Made by a program: the position numbers and the translations under genes. This document shows positions 18,106-25,532 of a stretch of DNA of 64,000 nucleotides, piece by piece. The notes below the pieces were generated by a model that saw only the letters and a program-made list of their open reading frames with translations, searched no databases and was not told the origin of the DNA. This stretch comes from Marinisporobacter sp. (GTDB lineage Bacteria; Bacillota; Clostridia; Peptostreptococcales; Thermotaleaceae). Numbering within the stretch: position 1 is the stretch's first letter; each line of letters opens with the position of its first letter. The stretch covers positions 124,001-188,000 of the forward strand of contig JAOARP010000053.1 in NCBI GenBank assembly GCA_025210525.1. The letters run 5' to 3'.

Positions 18106-18789
18106 TTACTGACCTGCCTTTAGCTTATAACCTGTACCCCAAACGGTGTGGATATACTTTTTATCTTTTCCAAGCTTTTCTCTGATCTGCTTTATATGCG
18201 TATCTACTGTTCTTACATCTCCTATAAAATCATATCCCCAAACCTTATTCAATAGCTGTTCTCTTGAAAAAACTCTTTCAGGATTTTGTGCAAAGAAATA
18301 TAGAAGATCAAATTCTTTAGGAGTTAATGAGATTTCTTTATTATCTAAAAATACTTGCTTACCGAGAGGATTGATTTCTATATTTTTTATTTTTATATTT
18401 TTCTCATCTACATTTTGATGGATTTTACTTCTTTTTAATACTGCCTTTACCCTTGCAACTACTTCTTTTGGACTAAAGGGCTTAGTAATATAATCATCTA
18501 TTCCTAATTCAAAACCAAAAAGCTTATCATATTCTTCTCCTCTTGCTGTGAGCATAATAATAGGAATAGAAGATTCCTCACGAATTTTTCTACATACGGT
18601 CCAGCCATCTATTTGAGGCATCATAACATCTAACAATATAAGAGAAAATTCATTTTTTTCATATTGTGCTAAAGCATCTTTACCGTCACAGGCTTCTTCT
18701 ACAATATAGCCTTCCCTAGATAGATATATTTTAATAACTTGACGTAATTTTGGTTCATCATCAACTACGAGGATTTTTAGATCATTCAT
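18106..18789 (-). CDS. OmpR/PhoB-family response regulator of TCS2
   Basis: This regulator of 227 residues has a receiver domain with DDE at 10-12, phosphoacceptor near D54 (LLDVMMPQIDG) and KPFSPKE. The winged helix contains VRTVDTHIKQIREKLG and the ending VWGTGYKL. A TTG six bases upstream lies too close to GGGAGGT, so the ATG at 18789 is the start. It is transcribed with the kinase. Phased ATCACA repeats upstream of this gene and of the efflux operon suggest that it controls both. Confidence 0.94.
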   Translation of the reverse strand: MNDLKILVVDDEPKLRQVIKIYLSREGYIVEEACDGKDALAQYEKNEFSLILLDVMMPQIDGWTVCRKIREESSIPIIMLTARGEEYDKLFGFELGIDDYITKPFSPKEVVARVKAVLKRSKIHQNVDEKNIKIKNIEINPLGKQVFLDNKEISLTPKEFDLLYFFAQNPERVFSREQLLNKVWGYDFIGDVRTVDTHIKQIREKLGKDKKYIHTVWGTGYKLKAGQ

Positions 18790-18832
18790 ATACAAGACCT
18801 CCCTATGTGTAAAGTAAATGAAATATAAATTT

Positions 18833-18854
18833 GTTATGTACTAGTTATGTACTA
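18833..18854 (-). repeat. perfect tandem 11-mer in the TCS2 leader
   Basis: GTTATGTACTA occurs twice without a gap. The 11-bp period matches an OmpR-type half-site pair and a TATATT box follows 5 bp downstream on the minus strand. It may be a second operator and promoter closer to the gene. Confidence 0.55.
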
Positions 18855-18937
18855 TAGATAAGGAAAATCATATATTTCATTAAGTTTATCATAACATAGT
18901 TTCAAAGGGATGAGAGGGAGTTATACAAAAGTTCAGG

Positions 18938-18970
18938 ATTTTAACAAAAGTTCATCACAAAATTATCACA
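18938..18970 (-). promoter_or_regulatory. candidate autoregulatory promoter of TCS2
   Basis: On the minus strand TGTGAT occurs at 18970-18965 and 18959-18954, 11 bp apart, followed after 10 bp by TAAAAT (18943-18938). The motif is the complement of the CATCACA pair at 12925-12942. About 150 nt of leader would separate this start from the gene. Confidence 0.5.
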
Positions 18971-18972
18971 AA

Positions 18973-19662
18973 TCATCTCTTACTCTGTTTACAAAGGGCT
19001 ACGAATTCTTCAAGTATTTTATTATTTTCTTGACCAAGAGGAATATCTTTTAGATCTATAGAAAAATCATCCATTAGCCAATCTTGATAATACATTGAAA
19101 GCTTTTTCATGATTTGTCCATCAAACTCTGGATGAAATTGAGTACCGAATATATTTGAAGCAGGAACTCTAAAAGCATTGACGAATTTACTTTCGCCTAT
19201 TAAGCCTTCTGAGAATATCTCTAATTGAGTAGATGTAATAATATGAAAATGAAAGGAATAAGCAGATTTCATTGTGTTAAAAATATGTCCTGATTTTATT
19301 TGCTGAATAGGTTTTAGTCCTATATTCATCATAGAGGCAGGACCTACACAGTCTTTATCAAATACATCTGCGATTAATTGAGAACCAAAGCATATGCCTA
19401 AAGTTGGAATGTTTTTATGATTTTTGATGCGATTTTTTATAAACGACCGTAGTTCATGAAGCCAATGAAAATCCTCCATTACTCCAGTAGAACCTCCTGT
19501 GATGATTAAGGGTTCGTTGATACATTTTTTTATTTCACCTATATCTGTTAGAGCAGATAGAATCCTTGAAGGATGTCCTAATTGAGTGAGTTTTTCTTTT
19601 ATATGAAGACCATAATCTGTATTTTCGTAAGCATATCCAGTTGTTTTTATAATGTGGATCAT
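18973..19662 (-). CDS. Class I glutamine amidotransferase-like protein
   Basis: This cytosolic protein of 229 residues has a GMP-synthase-like GATase1 fold. The nucleophile elbow is GICFGSQL with Cys91. The His-Glu pair is in GTQFHPEFD, so the catalytic triad is complete and ammonia release from glutamine, or hydrolysis of a gamma-glutamyl bond, is plausible. No synthase partner is encoded next to it. It follows the OpuC-type operon after a terminator-like element, so co-regulation is only partial at best. The substrate is unknown. Confidence 0.85.
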   Translation of the reverse strand: MIHIIKTTGYAYENTDYGLHIKEKLTQLGHPSRILSALTDIGEIKKCINEPLIITGGSTGVMEDFHWLHELRSFIKNRIKNHKNIPTLGICFGSQLIADVFDKDCVGPASMMNIGLKPIQQIKSGHIFNTMKSAYSFHFHIITSTQLEIFSEGLIGESKFVNAFRVPASNIFGTQFHPEFDGQIMKKLSMYYQDWLMDDFSIDLKDIPLGQENNKILEEFVALCKQSKR

Positions 19663-19694
19663 TTATCAATCCCTCCCATTTTAAAAATTTCGAA

Positions 19695-19719
19695 GGACAA
19701 TGAACCTGTCTCTTTGTCC
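19695..19719. repeat. REP-like imperfect palindrome
   Basis: GGACAA and TTGTCC arms enclose a core containing TGAACCTGTC. The wording resembles short palindromes that are dispersed in many clostridial genomes, but there is only one copy in the window and no transposase nearby. Confidence 0.35.
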
Positions 19720-19720
19720 C

Positions 19721-19749
19721 AAAATAAAAAGGGGATAATAAATATCCCC
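19721..19749 (-). terminator. terminator of the OpuC-type operon
   Basis: On the minus strand GGGGATA and TATCCCC form a hairpin with a 5-nt loop, followed by TTTTTATTTT. It lies just past the stop of the binding-protein gene. Confidence 0.88.
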
Positions 19750-19753
19750 AAAA

Positions 19754-20647
19754 TTAATCGATCAATCCTTCAGATTTTAACCATTCACGAGCAACTTCTT
19801 TTGCATCTTTCTTTTCAAGGTCAACTTGTGCATTTAACTGTGCCATTTTTTTATCGTCTAGCTTACCAGAAAGAGAGTTAAGAGCATCTGCTACCTTAGG
19901 ATATTTTTCTAGAGTATCCTTACGAATAACAGGAGCTGCATAGTATGGTGGGAAGAAGTTTTTATCATCTTCTAAAACAACTAAGTTGAATGCTGGAATT
20001 CTACCATCTGTAGCAAAAGCACTGTTTACATCTATCTGCTCATCACGAACAGCAGCATAAGTAAGACCAGGGTCCATTCCTTTTGCAGATTTAAAATTCA
20101 TAGCATATACATCCTTTAAACCTTTGTAGCCATCTTCTCTTTCTAAAAACTCTTGTGTACCTGCAAGAATTAAGTCAGGTGCAGCTTTTGCAAGATCGCT
20201 ATAAGTTTTTATGCCTAATTCATCTGCTTGTGCTTTACGCATGGCTAATGCGTATGTATTGTTAAATCCAAATGGATTTAGCCAAGTAAGATTTTTTTCT
20301 TCATACATTTTTTTTACTAGATCATAAACAGCCTGTGAGTCTGTCATTCTTTCTTGCTTTAATACACTCATTAAAGCTGTTCCTGTGTATTCTGCATACA
20401 CATCGATATCTCCACTTTCTAAAGCTGTTGAGATCACATTCGTTCCACCTAGGTATGGTTTTGTTTCAACTTTTACATCCGTTTTAGCTTCAATAATTTC
20501 TTTCATCAAATATACAAGAATCTCTTGCTCTGTAAAGTTTTTTCCACCTACTACGATTTTGTTTTCTTCTTTTGTGCTTCCACAGCCAACAAGGCTAGAT
20601 AAAATTAATACAATCACCAAAAATAAACTAAATTTTTTCATTTGCAT
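19754..20647 (-). CDS. opuCC: Osmoprotectant ABC transporter substrate-binding lipoprotein (OpuCC/OsmF family)
   Basis: This lipid-anchored binding protein of 297 residues has a signal peptide with lipobox LVGC (Cys about 22). The mature part has the OpuAC/ProX-like type II fold signature VGGKNFTEQ, PYLGGTNV and DVYAEYTGT. Members bind quaternary amines such as glycine betaine, carnitine or choline; close relatives bind ergothioneine. The ligand cannot be settled here without the binding-site aromatics. It is the last gene of the ATPase-permease-binding protein operon. Confidence 0.9.
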   Translation of the reverse strand: MQMKKFSLFLVIVLILSSLVGCGSTKEENKIVVGGKNFTEQEILVYLMKEIIEAKTDVKVETKPYLGGTNVISTALESGDIDVYAEYTGTALMSVLKQERMTDSQAVYDLVKKMYEEKNLTWLNPFGFNNTYALAMRKAQADELGIKTYSDLAKAAPDLILAGTQEFLEREDGYKGLKDVYAMNFKSAKGMDPGLTYAAVRDEQIDVNSAFATDGRIPAFNLVVLEDDKNFFPPYYAAPVIRKDTLEKYPKVADALNSLSGKLDDKKMAQLNAQVDLEKKDAKEVAREWLKSEGLID

Positions 20648-20663
20648 CTCTCCTTTTTTTATA

Positions 20664-21317
20664 TTATTTCCTTAAACCCTTTGGAGTAACAGAAAATTCT
20701 AATTTTCTTAAGACAAAATCAAAAGTTAATGCTAAGGTAGCTGCTGGAATAGCACCTGCGAGAATGAGTTCTGGATTTACTGTAGCAATTCCTCTGAAAA
20801 TCAAATCTCCTAAACCACCTGCACCAATCATTGCTGATATAGTTGCAACGCCTACGATTAAAACAGTAGATGTTCTGATTCCTGCCATAATGATAGATAA
20901 AGCTAGCGGGATTTCAACCATGAACAAGACTTGTCTTGAAGTCATTCCCATTCCTACTCCTGCTTCTACAGCAGCTTTATTTACACCAATAACTCCTGTA
21001 TAAGTGTTTCTAAGGATTGGAAGTAATCCGTAGATAGTTAGAGCAACGATTGCAGGAAATCTACCTATACCAAGAAATGGAATCATGAATCCTAAAAGGG
21101 CTAAACTTGGTATGGTTTGAAAAACAGAAGTGACACCAATAACAGGATCAGCCAACTTTCTATGTCTTGTTAAGAAAATACCTAAGGGTACTGCAATCAA
21201 AACAGAAAAAAACAAAGCTGTTAGAGTTATTTGAACGTGTTGTCCAATTGCTAATAATATATCTGAGCCTCTACTTTTGAAGATATTGAATATGCCAATA
21301 AAAATATTGTTTTCCAT
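20664..21317 (-). CDS. opuCB: Osmoprotectant ABC transporter permease (OpuCB family)
   Basis: This permease of 217 residues has about five to six membrane helices and the binding-protein-dependent transport EAA-type loop (EAGVGMGMTSRQVLFMVEIPLALSII region). It is typical of OpuCB/OpuCD. Many Opu operons encode two permeases, whereas here there is one, so the transporter probably uses a homodimer. It lies between the ATPase and the binding-protein gene with 15-16 bp gaps. Confidence 0.92.
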   Translation of the reverse strand: MENNIFIGIFNIFKSRGSDILLAIGQHVQITLTALFFSVLIAVPLGIFLTRHRKLADPVIGVTSVFQTIPSLALLGFMIPFLGIGRFPAIVALTIYGLLPILRNTYTGVIGVNKAAVEAGVGMGMTSRQVLFMVEIPLALSIIMAGIRTSTVLIVGVATISAMIGAGGLGDLIFRGIATVNPELILAGAIPAATLALTFDFVLRKLEFSVTPKGLRK

Positions 21318-21332
21318 AAGACACCTCTCTCT

Positions 21333-22448
21333 TTACGCGGAATATTTTCTTGCCATGACTTCAACGATACTTGCATGGGTAATAATTCCCTTTAATTCAT
21401 GGTCATTAGAAATAACAGGAAGATAAGGTATATTACTATTTACAAAGATATCAATAGCATCCTGTAAAGATTGATCTTCTTTAAGAGTTGGAATATCTGT
21501 TCTCATAATATCCTTTACCTGTAAGGTTTCATCCTTATAATTTTTTTGAATTTCCCAAACACCTATAGTACCTAAGAAATGATTAGACTTATCGATTACG
21601 AGTAAACTATCTACCTTATGATTACGCATAACCTTGATAGATTCAGCAAGTCCTTTGTCTGGTTTGGTAGCAATAGGTTTTACGATAACTTCATCAATAG
21701 GAGGAAGAAAGTTTGCTTTATTTAATCGTTCTTCTCCGATAAATGAACGGACAAAATCATCAGCAGGGTGACGAAGAATATGTTCAGGAGTGTCTAGTTG
21801 AACGATTTTTCCTTCTCTCATAATACAGATTCTATCTGCTATTTTTAATGCTTCATCCATATCGTGAGTAACAAAGATAATCGTTTTCTTGATTTCTTCT
21901 TGTAATTTTACAAGCTCTTCTTGCAATTGCTCACGGCTAATAGGGTCTAAAGCACTAAATGGCTCGTCCATCAAAATAATAGGTGGGTCTGCAGCAAGTG
22001 CACGAATTACTCCTACTCTTTGTTGTTGTCCCCCACTTAATTCAGAAGGATAACGATTTCTATATACTTCTGGATCTAATCCTACTAGATCTAATAATTC
22101 ATCTACTCTTTTCATATAAGCATTAGGGTCCATTTTTTTCAGTTTAGGAACAAGTGCTACATTTTGGGCAATGGTCATATGAGGAAGAAGACCGATTTGT
22201 TGGATTACATAACCAATATCTCTTCGAAGTTCAACGGGATTAAGATTGCTAATTTCCTTTCCACCGATGAAAATTTTTCCTTCTGTAGGTTCGATAAGGC
22301 GGTTGATCATCTTCATGGTAGTTGTTTTTCCACATCCGCTGGGTCCTATTAAAACTAATAATTCCCCTTCATTTATATGCAATTTCATCTGATCTAATGC
22401 TTTAAAGCCGTCTTCGTAAACTTTTGATACACTTTCAAACCGAATCAT
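21333..22448 (-). CDS. opuCA: Osmoprotectant ABC transporter ATPase with CBS pair (OpuCA family)
   Basis: This ATPase of 371 residues energises the OpuC-type importer. Walker A is GPSGCGKTT, the signature LSGGQQQRVG, Walker B ILMDEPFSALD. A C-terminal pair of CBS domains (about 245-371) probably senses ionic strength or a nucleotide, as in OpuA and OpuC. The frame extends six codons upstream from a TTG inside the AAGGAGG ribosome site, so the ATG at 22448 (MIRFESVSKVY) is the start. Confidence 0.93.
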   Translation of the reverse strand: MIRFESVSKVYEDGFKALDQMKLHINEGELLVLIGPSGCGKTTTMKMINRLIEPTEGKIFIGGKEISNLNPVELRRDIGYVIQQIGLLPHMTIAQNVALVPKLKKMDPNAYMKRVDELLDLVGLDPEVYRNRYPSELSGGQQQRVGVIRALAADPPIILMDEPFSALDPISREQLQEELVKLQEEIKKTIIFVTHDMDEALKIADRICIMREGKIVQLDTPEHILRHPADDFVRSFIGEERLNKANFLPPIDEVIVKPIATKPDKGLAESIKVMRNHKVDSLLVIDKSNHFLGTIGVWEIQKNYKDETLQVKDIMRTDIPTLKEDQSLQDAIDIFVNSNIPYLPVISNDHELKGIITHASIVEVMARKYSA

Positions 22449-22909
22449 ATAAAACCTCCTTCGCAATAAATTGCTTCAAAAATTAGTATTTTAGGAAAAT
22501 TTTGTGAATTAATAAAGCCGAAAAACATTATCCCATGAGAGAAAGTGAAAAAATACTGATCTTCCATAGGTAGATATTATTTAGTTTTGCTCACTTTTTT
22601 ATTCGAGCAAATAAGAGAAATATGTCTCTATTGTAAGTATAAAAACAAAGATGTTTATATTGTAAGCCGAATTTGACTTTAATATAAAATGAAAAGAGTA
22701 AAAAGATTTGAAATAAAAAAGAAATGTAAATTTATTACATTTTCGTTTTGGCATAAACATTCCCTTTACATTTTAATACGAATTTTGGCTGTTGTCAACA
22801 AAAAATAGATGAATAGCTATGAAAATCGACATACATGTAAATAATACGACAGAAACAAATGTTCGTGATATAATTAAGTAGATAAAATTTATAAAAATAA
22901 GGAAATGGA
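22449..22909. other. 461-bp divergent intergenic region without a gene
   Basis: I see no coding frame. The region holds a plus-strand promoter (ACGACA at 22845, 17-bp spacer, TATAAT at 22868). It also holds a hairpin (TTTGCTC/GAGCAAA arms, 22585-22613) in the probable opuC leader. A weak minus-strand promoter (TTACAA-18-TATACT) lies at about 22640-22670. The rest is AT-rich with no recognised riboswitch. Confidence 0.5.
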
Positions 22910-24094
22910 GTGAGAAATTTGTCAAAAAAACATTATCTTTTTCTTGTTGCAATCATGCTATCATTTCTATTGCTTCTGACAGGGTGCTCAAAAGAAAAAG
23001 CAGTACAGACTTCAATAGATGAAAGTCAAGAAAAAACTGTAGAGTCTAAGTCTATAGAAGAGGTTACAGGAAATTTGAAAGTTCACTTTATTGATGTGGG
23101 GCAAGCAGATAGTATACTCATTGAAAATGGAGAAAATACTATGCTTATCGATGCTGGAAATAATGGAGATGCTGATTTAGTCGTAAATTATTTAAAGAAT
23201 GAGGGAATTAGTCAGTTAGATTATGTTATCGGAACCCATCCTCATGAAGATCATATAGGAGGATTAGATGCCGTCATAAATACTTTTGATATAGGGAAAG
23301 TATATCTGCCAAAGGTTACTCATACTAGCAAAACCTTTAAAGATGTTATTACAGCTATCAAAAATAAAGGGTTAAAAATAACTAATCCAGTAGTAGGAAA
23401 TAAAATAATATTAGGAGATGCAAAAGGGGTTATTCTTGCACCTAATAGTAAAAAATATAAAGATTATAATAATTATTCTATTGTACTAAAGTTAACCTAT
23501 GGAAATACTTCTTTCTTATTTACAGGAGATGCAGAGGATCTTTCAGAAGAAGAAATGATCCATAAGGGATTAGATTTATCAGCTGATGTATTAAAGGTTG
23601 GCCACCATGGTAGTCATTCTTCTACAACTACAGATTTTTTAAATAAAGTAAATCCAAGCTATGCTGTGATTATGACGGAGATAGGAAATGATTATGGGCA
23701 CCCTCATAAAGAAACCATGGATAAATTAAAAAATAAAAATATACCTGTTTATAGAACAGATGAAAATGGAAATATTATAGCTATAAGTGATGGAAATAAA
23801 ATTGAGTTTAATGTAAATCAAGGGGATTATAGCTATGGAAGAGAGAGCAAAAGTAAAAAAACAAATAAAGGAAACGAAACCAATACACTTACAGCAAAGG
23901 TATCAATACCTACGGAAGAGAATTATTATGAAGACAAGGATCATCAGGGATTAATTAAAGGGAATATTAATAGCAAAGGAGAAAAAATATATCATATGCC
24001 TGATGGAGCTTATTATAAGAAGGTAAAGGCAGAGGTTTTATTTAAAACAGAAAAGGAAGCTGAAGAAGCTGGATTTAGAAAATCAAAAAAGTAG
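22910..24094 (+). CDS. Exported ComEC-like metallo-beta-lactamase-fold lipoprotein
   Basis: This 394-residue lipoprotein is the soluble MBL half of ComEC exported on its own. The lipobox is LLTGC. The metal site is HPHEDHIGG and there are VHFIDVGQADS, FTGDAE and VGHHGSHSS, as in ComEC/Rec2 C-terminal domains, which suggests a nuclease or phosphodiesterase outside the cell. The tail (about 340-394; GNINSKGEKIYH, EAEEAGFRKSK) is a short module often found at the end of secreted nucleases. GTG at 22910 or TTG at 22919 could be the start; both keep the signal peptide. The DUF3006 gene follows 8 bp later. Confidence 0.88.
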   Translation: MRNLSKKHYLFLVAIMLSFLLLLTGCSKEKAVQTSIDESQEKTVESKSIEEVTGNLKVHFIDVGQADSILIENGENTMLIDAGNNGDADLVVNYLKNEGISQLDYVIGTHPHEDHIGGLDAVINTFDIGKVYLPKVTHTSKTFKDVITAIKNKGLKITNPVVGNKIILGDAKGVILAPNSKKYKDYNNYSIVLKLTYGNTSFLFTGDAEDLSEEEMIHKGLDLSADVLKVGHHGSHSSTTTDFLNKVNPSYAVIMTEIGNDYGHPHKETMDKLKNKNIPVYRTDENGNIIAISDGNKIEFNVNQGDYSYGRESKSKKTNKGNETNTLTAKVSIPTEENYYEDKDHQGLIKGNINSKGEKIYHMPDGAYYKKVKAEVLFKTEKEAEEAGFRKSKK

Positions 24095-24102
24095 GTGAGT
24101 CT

Positions 24103-24318
24103 ATGTATATGATTATAGATAGATTTGAAGAAAATCTTGTTGTATGTGAAAGAGAAGATGGAAAAATTGTAAATATTGAAAGGAGTACTATTCCACAGGA
24201 TGCAAAAGAAGGAGATGTATTAGTATTAGATGGAAATAGAATCTTCATAGATCAAGAAGAAACATTAAAAAGAAAAAAGAAAATAGAAAAAATAATGAAA
24301 GATTTGTGGGAATCATAA
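24103..24318 (+). CDS. DUF3006 small protein
   Basis: This 71-residue protein matches the DUF3006 pattern: a start like MYMIIDRFEENLVVCE, a central acidic beta-rich part and a Lys/Glu helix at the end. The family often sits beside ComEC-like MBL proteins, as here, but its function is unknown. It shares the operon and terminator with the MBL gene. The ribosome site is AGGTGAG. Confidence 0.85.
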   Translation: MYMIIDRFEENLVVCEREDGKIVNIERSTIPQDAKEGDVLVLDGNRIFIDQEETLKRKKKIEKIMKDLWES

Positions 24319-24350
24319 AGGCGTCAGCATGTGCTGACGCCTTTATTTTA
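24317..24350 (+). terminator. strong terminator after the MBL-DUF3006 operon
   Basis: AAAGGCGTCAGCA pairs perfectly with its complement and ends in TATTTTAT. It may also serve the convergent DUF805 gene. Confidence 0.9.
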
Positions 24351-24692
24351 TATAGTAGTTTTTTCTTCTAAAGGGTCTGGACCGTATTCATTAGTACCAT
24401 CTGTACCTTTTTTAAATAGTAAAAGAAGGCCTAAATAAATATTGTAAAGGGGAATTAATAATAAAAACCAGTGTACACCAGGTCTTTCAATATCATGAAG
24501 CCTTTGAACAGCAAGGCATATAGATAAAGCCATATAAGCAATATAAAAACCAATATATAAAATAAGTGCGAATGTATTTTCTGTAAACTGATAAACTACT
24601 TGAGGAATTATAGTAACTAATCCTGCTAAGAAAATATAACCAAAGTATCCTAATCGGTTAATCCTTCCATTAAAAGTAAAGAATTTTTTCAT
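24348..24692 (-). CDS. DUF805 (YhaH-like) inner membrane protein
   Basis: This 114-residue membrane protein has three to four hydrophobic segments. It has the DUF805 hallmarks FFTFNGRINRLGYF at the start, RLHDIERPG in the middle and a C-terminal KGTDGTNEYGPDP. The family's role is unknown. It is single, has a good AGGAGG ribosome site and converges on the DUF3006 gene. Confidence 0.9.
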   Translation of the reverse strand: MKKFFTFNGRINRLGYFGYIFLAGLVTIIPQVVYQFTENTFALILYIGFYIAYMALSICLAVQRLHDIERPGVHWFLLLIPLYNIYLGLLLLFKKGTDGTNEYGPDPLEEKTTI

Positions 24693-24837
24693 CTGTATTC
24701 ACCTCCTTAACAAATTACAATAATTAAATATAATGGATAACAAAAGCTATTATACTTTTTTTTTACAATAATTACAATAAAATAGTAGAAATTAAATATA
24801 AATAGTCACTTAGGACCATAAAAAAATTTTAATGATC

Positions 24838-24899
24838 TTGACAGGAATGTTTTTAAAAGCTATAATGAATCTAAATTCATATTAAATGAACGAAGATTC
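24838..24899 (+). promoter_or_regulatory. consensus sigma-A promoter with TetR-type operator
   Basis: TTGACA (24838), a 17-bp spacer and TATAAT (24861) form a perfect promoter. An imperfect 33-bp palindrome follows at 24867-24899, with outer arms GAATCT/AGATTC and inner TTCAT/ATGAA. It covers the start of transcription, the expected site for autorepression by the TetR protein encoded next. Confidence 0.82.
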
Positions 24900-24922
24900 A
24901 TAAAACACAGGAGATGATCATT

Positions 24923-25492
24923 ATGCCCAAAATTATAAAAGATATAGAAGAAAAAATATTTAATGGAGCCTTTGAATTATTTGGGGAATATGGATACAAA
25001 AAAGTTGATATGAAAATGATTGCTAAGAAAGTAGGAATCGCTGTTGGAACCCTTTATAACTATTATCCTAACAAAGAGAAGTTATTTATTCATGTTTTTG
25101 AAAAGAGTTGGGCAAAGACCTTTTACAAACTAGATAATGTATTAACAAAAGAAATAAATCCTAAGGAAAAAATGAAAGAAGGTATTGCTGTATTGTATGA
25201 TGAAATATCAGCAAGAAAAGGATTAGGAAAAGAGTTATTTAAGGAAAACATATTTGAAAAAGAAGATGTAGATAAGATTTTATATACAAAAGATGTATTG
25301 TTAAATAAAGTAGAAAATCTAATTCAAGAAATAAAGAAACAAGAAGGATTAAAGCTAGAAGATGGTATGGAGAGAAGATTAGCAGGAACGATATTTATGT
25401 TGATTATTGAAATGAGAAACCAATATCCTAATGAAAAAGAAAAGAATATGAGATATATCAATCAGTTAATAAATTGTACCTATGAAAAATAA
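24923..25492 (+). CDS. TetR/AcrR-family repressor of the MATE operon
   Basis: This repressor of 189 residues has an N-terminal helix-turn-helix (about 12-55; FELFGEYGYKKVDMKMIAKKVGIAVGTLYNYYPNKEKL) and an all-helical C-terminal ligand domain. An upstream ATG at 24914 abuts GGAG without spacing, so the ATG at 24923 is better. It is co-transcribed with the MATE exporter downstream and probably represses both through the palindrome over its promoter. Confidence 0.93.
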   Translation: MPKIIKDIEEKIFNGAFELFGEYGYKKVDMKMIAKKVGIAVGTLYNYYPNKEKLFIHVFEKSWAKTFYKLDNVLTKEINPKEKMKEGIAVLYDEISARKGLGKELFKENIFEKEDVDKILYTKDVLLNKVENLIQEIKKQEGLKLEDGMERRLAGTIFMLIIEMRNQYPNEKEKNMRYINQLINCTYEK

Positions 25493-25532
25493 AAAGAGCA
25501 AAATATGATATTTATAGTGAGGAGGTTTTTAA

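Noticed and set aside
22585..22613. Hairpin in the opuC leader as a riboswitch
   Set aside because: A single short stem without conserved riboswitch cores; no terminator or sequestered ribosome site goes with it.
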